Below are positions 12,502 through 13,688 of a stretch of DNA of 13,688 nt, one piece after another (positions within the stretch are counted from its first letter, which is position 1; each line of letters opens with the position of its first letter). Position numbers and translations under genes: made by a program. The DNA comes from Firmicutes bacterium UBA6132 (lineage in GTDB: Bacteria > Bacillota_A > Clostridia > Tissierellales > Sedimentibacteraceae), in the NCBI GenBank assembly GCA_002435835.1, contig DIVM01000247.1, forward strand, positions 1 through 13,688, in the 5' to 3' direction. Below the pieces are notes generated by a model. That model saw nothing but the letters and a program-made list of their open reading frames with translations. It did no database searches and had not been told where the DNA came from.

Positions 12502-13688
12502 AAAATTCAAAAGCACCAAGTGTCCATCCATTATCATTTGGTTTAAAATCTTCATATAAAGTTTCACAACTATCTAAATCATTTAATGCTTTTTGATATG
12601 TTGTTATAACTCGTGATAGCTCATCCTCTGTCAAATGTTGCCCTTCTATTCTAAAATGTTTTAACCCTGCATTGTAAAGACTTTTAAGAATTGGTAAATA
12701 ACAAATATTTTTATATAAACGCATATGATTTCTGTTATATTGATCTTTATATACAGGATGCTTAGATAAATTATCATCTACTAAATACAATATTTCTTTT
12801 TCATTTACTTTATCCTTATCCACATTGTCAAATAAATCATGTTCTAAATACATTACAGTAGGTGAGCCATGTACAATCATTTCAGCCTGTGAACCCATAC
12901 CATTTATGATGGAAATTGTTTCAGTTACTGATGCTTCTGTAGAAATAGTAAATTTCTTAATTCCTTGTTTCAAATAAAAATCAGCAGATTTTTGATTTAA
13001 AATATTTAATGAATAATCTCCAATTAAATTATTATTTTTAAATGCACTAATTCCACCTATATTTGTTGTCATTAATCCATCAATTTTCAATCCATATGAT
13101 AAAAGATGTTTATATTGCTCCACTTGTAAGTCAAAAGTCATATGAGGCATACAAAGATAAATGTTTGTTTCTCCCTTTATTTTGAGAAGTTCTTTTATTT
13201 CTTTCTTTGAAAAAGGCTTGTCAGGTAAAAATACATCTCCTGCTAAATAAATGTCATTAACCTTTAAATTCAAACACAATTTTGCTTGTACTAAATTATT
13301 TACTTTTACAGACAATCTTGGTTTTTCTTTATTATCAATACTATGTGCATGCAGTGTTTCATTAATTTTCTCGATTTTTTCCTTAGTAATTTCTCTTTCT
13401 TCAGTTGCAGTACTAAACATTTTTCCGCTACTAAAAAGTTTACCAGTTCCCTCATATCGAGTATTAATATTGCTTAGCCCTGGGTTTCCAAATGCATATG
13501 CAGTGGAAGTATCTCTCTTACGATTTTCATATAAAACATTTGAGTTTTTTGTACGGTCATAGGAAAGAGGATCATCTAAATATCTATCTATATTATCCCT
13601 ATAAATTTCAATGATTGATTTTAAATATTCAACATTTCTCATACGTCCTTCAATTTTGAAGCTTGTAATACCACCATCAATTAACTCT
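12500..13688 (-). CDS. U32-family peptidase/hydroxylase-like protein (5' end beyond the window)
   Basis: The reading frame has no stop before the right edge. The 15 codons before the first in-window ATG (13642) read ELIDGGITSFKIEGR, the core U32 signature, so the real start is off the window and the ATG is internal. About 395 residues are present. The C-terminal half looks like a second U32-type barrel: DGLMTTNIGGISAF, then GDYSLNILNQKSADF, then an SP-V-M segment (HGSPTVM), and near the end GLKHFRIEGQ, an echo of the first signature. U32 proteins include collagenase-like peptidases and, in bacteria, tRNA or rRNA hydroxylation factors (TrhP, RlhA); which applies here is open. A cysteine usually found after the LMVSE segment appears replaced (MYLEHD). 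It is followed by a class III aminotransferase on the same strand. Confidence 0.88.
   Translation of the reverse strand, partial: ELIDGGITSFKIEGRMRNVEYLKSIIEIYRDNIDRYLDDPLSYDRTKNSNVLYENRKRDTSTAYAFGNPGLSNINTRYEGTGKLFSSGKMFSTATEEREITKEKIEKINETLHAHSIDNKEKPRLSVKVNNLVQAKLCLNLKVNDIYLAGDVFLPDKPFSKKEIKELLKIKGETNIYLCMPHMTFDLQVEQYKHLLSYGLKIDGLMTTNIGGISAFKNNNLIGDYSLNILNQKSADFYLKQGIKKFTISTEASVTETISIINGMGSQAEMIVHGSPTVMYLEHDLFDNVDKDKVNEKEILYLVDDNLSKHPVYKDQYNRNHMRLYKNICYLPILKSLYNAGLKHFRIEGQHLTEDELSRVITTYQKALNDLDSCETLYEDFKPNDNGWTLGAFEF

Noticed and set aside
13251..13562. Plus-strand reading frame of 103 codons over the U32 gene
   Set aside because: Antisense shadow of the U32 coding region with no ribosome site.

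Overview
The window is strongly AT-rich, uses purine-rich Shine-Dalgarno sites (AGGAGG, AAGGAG) with occasional TTG starts, and has short intergenic gaps. It carries an Mrp/Mbh-like ion antiporter operon, a U32 peptidase and a SEC-C protein. Together these suggest an anaerobic low-GC Gram-positive bacterium of the Clostridia/Tissierellia type. No marker gene fixes the genus, so the assignment is inference. No gene-free stretch exceeds 300 bases. I saw no tRNA, rRNA, CRISPR array, transposase or phage gene.

Left region (1-3500): the 5' part of an exported YtcJ-like amidohydrolase (minus strand, running off the left edge); a GNAT acetyltransferase (minus, TTG start); a QueG-like corrinoid/double [4Fe-4S] protein (plus); and a DUF6933-like + SEC-C protein (minus), which faces the QueG-like gene across a bidirectional terminator. 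A second hairpin, nearly the same in sequence, follows the GNAT gene.

Central region (10985 down to 3616, minus strand): ten tightly packed membrane-protein genes that look like one operon. The order is mrpE, mrpF, mrpG, mbhD-like (DUF4040), mbhE-like, mrpB, mrpC, mrpD/mbhH-like, then two more antiporter-like subunits: one MrpA-N/NuoL-type, and one HyfB-type with a long C-terminal extension. The first eight follow the gene order of the Na+/H+ module of archaeal membrane-bound hydrogenase (MbhA-H). No hydrogenase, NADH or ferredoxin subunit is present. The cluster therefore reads as a stand-alone, secondary (Na+/H+ or related cation/H+) antiporter with a split MrpA and three ion-channel subunits, as many as in complex I. 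This is the most interesting part of the window.

Right region (11085-13688, minus strand): a class III PLP aminotransferase preceded by a U32-family peptidase/hydroxylase-like protein that runs off the right edge. A near-perfect 53-bp GC-rich palindrome bounded by 10-bp direct repeats lies between the aminotransferase and the antiporter operon, and may act as a terminator. A degenerate relative of the same palindrome lies between the U32 and aminotransferase genes.
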